Below are positions 60,909-64,000 of a stretch of DNA of 64,000 nucleotides, in pieces. The stretch is from assembly GCF_001625305.1 (NCBI RefSeq), contig NW_017802379.1:11481490-11545489 (forward strand), given 5' to 3'. The DNA comes from Branchiostoma belcheri (lineage: Eukaryota; Chordata; Leptocardii; Amphioxiformes; Branchiostomatidae). Each line of letters begins with the position of its first letter. The first letter of the stretch is position 1. The translations under genes were made by a program, and so were the position numbers. Below the pieces are notes generated by a model. The model ran no database searches and was not told where the DNA came from. It worked only from the letters and a program-made list of their open reading frames with translations.

Positions 60909-61134
60909 AGGAAACATACAGGTGTGGAGGGCGGAGGGTGATGGGTGTTCTGAATATGTGGACCTGTAGTGGCGGTTTGTCCGGGTACGATTCAGTTTTG
61001 CAATGCAACAGAGAATATGACAGAGACTACATTGCCCTTACACCGTGGTTTATTGAATAACGATGTCATTAACAGTTCAAACAGTCACCAAGAATATTAT
61101 GTAAGCCAATACGTCCATTAATTATATCTATTCG

Positions 61135-61235
61135 TGTCTATCTATTTACCTATCTGTCTAATGATCTATCTATCTGTCTTTCTATCTATCCATATATCGA
61201 TTGATCAATTGATAGATAGATAGGTAGATAGAGAG
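61135..61235. repeat. (TATC)n/(GATA)n microsatellite, self-complementary
   Basis: TCTATC-type units turn into GATAGATAG units around TCGATTGATCAATTGATAG, giving a palindromic tract. Confidence 0.85.
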
Positions 61236-61239
61236 AAAG

Positions 61240-62493
61240 ATTTGATAAATATAGATATATTGAAAGAGCTTATGTTGGTAACTTATATCTCTAACTTACA
61301 AATATCGTACTAGTTTTTGTAGCTCATACATTTATGTACTGTACAGATGGTTACAAAGATAACATTAAATGTGAAAGGCACACCGGATATTGATAAGGTT
61401 TAAGGTGTTTGGTATCAAAAAAGACAACAGTACAAATGTTACAATATAGGGAAACATCCGAAATGTTTTAACAAGTTTTAAAGAATAAAACACCACTCAT
61501 TTTGCATATAAAATAACATAGCATTTTAAAATGTAAAATGATGTACTAAATATGACTGCTTATGTAATCATACGATCACAAAGCAATCTAACCCCCAACC
61601 GACATCACCAAATATAATAGCTAACTTTCTTACTCCAAACTCTTCTTAATGCTGTCTGTCTAGTGCAGAAGACAATGTTTCAAGACTATCCAAACTCTTC
61701 CAATATTCTCAATTTATCCAGTAGTAGGATTTGATTTGTCTTTGAAAGTTATAGGTGATATTCTGTAAGTTTCAATGAATCTCTATAGGACTTTCAGATG
61801 TAATTGTTTACAATAATGGACCAAAAACAAAACCAGCATAACGGAGCTGAATTTGACAGGATGTGAGAAAATACGGCATAACATAGCATTATATTATGGC
61901 CTTGATATATAAACACAACTTTAAGTATTCTATCATACTATGCACAGAATATGTTTGCCTACATGTATATTCATAGGCCAGGTACTGGCCACTTGCTCCC
62001 CTCCGTCAGGTACTTCCAGTCAGCTCTATTAAACCATGCCATGACAAGACAGAAGATGCTACTTCAAAATCTATTATATGAAGAAAAAATGAAAAACATC
62101 GACCCCTAAAGTTTAACTTAAGATCACCAAAAATCGTTACAATGTACTGATATTTATGCCCATAATACTTTACCTTGTTACCTTGTTTTCATTCTACAAT
62201 GTATGACCTTAATGTTTAGGTAAAACACATAGAAAATTATGTTTTTTTTCTTCCAGATCAAAGTGATGTTATACTATTAAATCGTTTTGGTTATCTTTAA
62301 AACAGGCAATCTGTGTACAACTAACAATGTTTTTTTTTCAACCTGTGCTTTTATCGAATTTAGAAAACATTTGTTTTTGATGTTTAAGATCAATGCATGC
62401 AGGTGAAATTTGATGCCGACAGGAGAAATGACATCACGCGAATAGCATTTAAGCCACACCCGATGAAACGTAAAGTCGCAATCATGTCCCTTT
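61240..62493. other. 3' flank of gene C, no gene seen
   Basis: AT-rich sequence downstream (minus strand) of the gene C stop. No coding similarity; probably includes its 3' untranslated region. The polyadenylation site was not located. Confidence 0.45.
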
Positions 62494-63614
62494 TTAGCTA
62501 ACACTGACAGGTTTGTAGCCAATAAGCAGAGTGCATGGAATGGCCACCACAATGGCGATGACATAAAGGACCAAACTCAGCCTGTCTAACACACTGGCAA
62601 ACAAAGCATACTCCCCGACTTCTTCATCGTCATCACCACTACTTGCCAGAGCATCAATGCTACCAGACAGTTGTCTAACACTGACCCTAAGCTCATTTAC
62701 GCTTCCTTGTAAGCCAATGAGAGTAGCTCCGACCTCATTTTGCACGTTCAGGGGTGGGTTGACCTGTCCACTAGATGAGACATCGCCGTCGATTTTGAAA
62801 GAGCCGTTAGTTTGGCCTTCTACATCTGTTGGTTTCTTCCCTACGTTGTAGCTTGTTGCTTCCTCGTTGTTTAGCTTCTTGGTCAGGTCCCCCATAAGTA
62901 GGGCCCTAAAACAAAAAAAAAGCAATTAAGTAAAACAATGCACTTTGACAATGATTTTATGTAAGTGTTTGGTGTTAATTTTGATAAGTGTCACCGTTTA
63001 TCCCTTTGACATGATCCCAATCACTATTTGTAAGCTAAGGTATAATTTATTTAAACAAAATTCTTCTTCCTAAGTTACCTGTTCTTTAATTTATTTAATT
63101 CATGTTAATAGATAATAGTTACTTATACCTGTTCAAAGGCAGGAAACAGGTGTTCTTATGGGAATCACTCGAGGTCATTGGAACACAACTCAAGTTATTT
63201 TTGGATTTTTTAGAAGATAGCCATGTTCTATGTGGGTCACCTGAGGTCATATGCGGGTGATTATTGAGTTGTTTAATGTATGGATTGGGATGAATAAATA
63301 ACAGGCATTGACTCTATTTTTGACATTACGGAATGTGGAATGGAGCATTCTGATTGGTCAACGTCACCCGGCTATATGTAATATACTTTAATTAACACCA
63401 AAACTTCCAAAAGACATGTTTTATTTTGTAAGCTATATATTTAATCTAACGACAGGTAATGTATTTGAATCTTTGACATACCTTGCTACGTGCTTCAGGA
63501 AGACCGTCCGTACCCATTTAGGGACAGGTCCCTTCTTGTCGTGAATGATGATGATGAAAAGAGTCGTCAGCATGAAGAGGGCCATCAGAGCCATGCACAC
63601 AATGATCAGCATAG
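62494..63614 (-). CDS. Gene C: third chimeric-type Cys-loop channel, last two exons (partial)
   Basis: Exon 63614-63482 (133 nt) encodes M3, starting [19 protein letters not shown], then [10 protein letters not shown]. Exon 62905-62494 (412 nt) encodes the cytoplasmic loop and M4, with a TAA stop. The loop has [44 protein letters not shown] and M4 [20 protein letters not shown]. Phases and the length of the first exon match genes A and B. The remaining exons lie beyond 64000. Gene C is in tandem with B on the same strand. Whether it also carries the CUB-to-sushi modules cannot be seen here. Confidence 0.92.
63138..63262. repeat. Repeat shared by intron 14 of genes B and C (flipped)
   Basis: AGGAAACAGGTGTTCTTATGG ... 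GGTCACCTGAGGTCATATGC is the reverse complement of 40530-40660, in the equivalent intron of gene B. Confidence 0.75.
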
Positions 63615-64000
63615 CTGGAAGAGAACATAAAGTAACATGCGATCGTTATCATATTAACCTTAATATGAGGTATGAGTTCATCATCAAATAAAAATGAGTT
63701 AATAGAATGGACAACACGATACTTCTACAAGGTCCCTACGTCAAACAATCGATGTAGCTACATGTATAATGGCCCATGCATATCGCTACATTCACAGGCT
63801 TTTGTACAGTTGTTGTTCGGAAGATTCTGTGCAACGGCAATCGATATATTTTATGTCGTTTTGAAGATTTCTGCCAAGCCAGGTCACAAAAGGTTTGTAA
63901 TTGTACTTTTTTTATTATTGGGACATTAACGCATGGATCCTGTATACATCTCATTCAGCAATCGTTTTCTATATGATTTTAATCTTTATCGTAGTTAAGG
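63615..64000 (-). other. Gene C intron 13, partial
   Basis: Non-coding, continues past the window. Exon 13 of gene C (M1-M2) is expected to the right. Confidence 0.6.

Noticed and set aside
1-64000. CRISPR arrays, bacterial operons or riboswitches
   Set aside because: Spliced genes, SINEs and LINE tails show animal nuclear DNA. The only short regular repeats are micro- and minisatellites without unique spacers.

Overview
The window looks like animal nuclear DNA, most likely from an invertebrate deuterostome such as a lancelet. The reasons are spliced genes with short exons and 0.3-3 kb introns, extracellular module families typical of metazoans, tRNA-derived SINEs, LINE tails and many short inverted-repeat transposons. 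The species is inferred, not proven. Two assembly gaps are present (24888-24908 and 55452-55478).

Left part (1-14.9 kb): a segmental duplication of about 6 kb in tandem. Copy I is cut by the window start, copy II (about 6691-12645) is complete, and copy III (about 12646-14876) is partial. Copies I and II each carry an intact two-exon gene on the minus strand for a small protein with two membrane segments (117 and 99 aa). The longer one differs by an in-frame triplication of 27 bp at its N-terminus.

Main content (about 17.9-64 kb): a cluster of three paralogous genes for chimeric Cys-loop (pentameric ligand-gated) ion channels. Gene A (+, coding 21112-36045, 15 coding exons, 889 aa) and gene B (-, coding 54238-40041, 15 coding exons, 882 aa) face each other tail to tail. 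Both read without a break: signal peptide - CUB - LDLa - Frizzled CRD - kringle - sushi - nicotinic-type ligand-binding domain - M1 to M4. Gene C (-) enters from the right edge with only its last two exons (63614-63482 and 62905-62494). All intron boundaries that delimit the extracellular modules are phase 1, the signature of exon shuffling. I recognise each module but know no described family with this whole architecture. It is the best candidate for an undescribed system: a neurotransmitter-receptor-like pore carrying the adhesion, Wnt-binding and protease-type modules usually found in receptors such as ROR or in secreted proteins.

Upstream of gene A (17945-18132) is a conserved non-coding block ending in a splice donor. 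It is repeated three times upstream of gene B (56431-56616, 57919-58112, 59350-59530). These look like 5' untranslated first exons with their promoters, so gene B may have three alternative starts. The introns and intergenic spaces are full of foldback elements, MITEs (two clear ones with TTAA ends), SINEs, LINE tails and simple repeats. Several insertions lie within about 10-25 bp of splice sites without destroying them.
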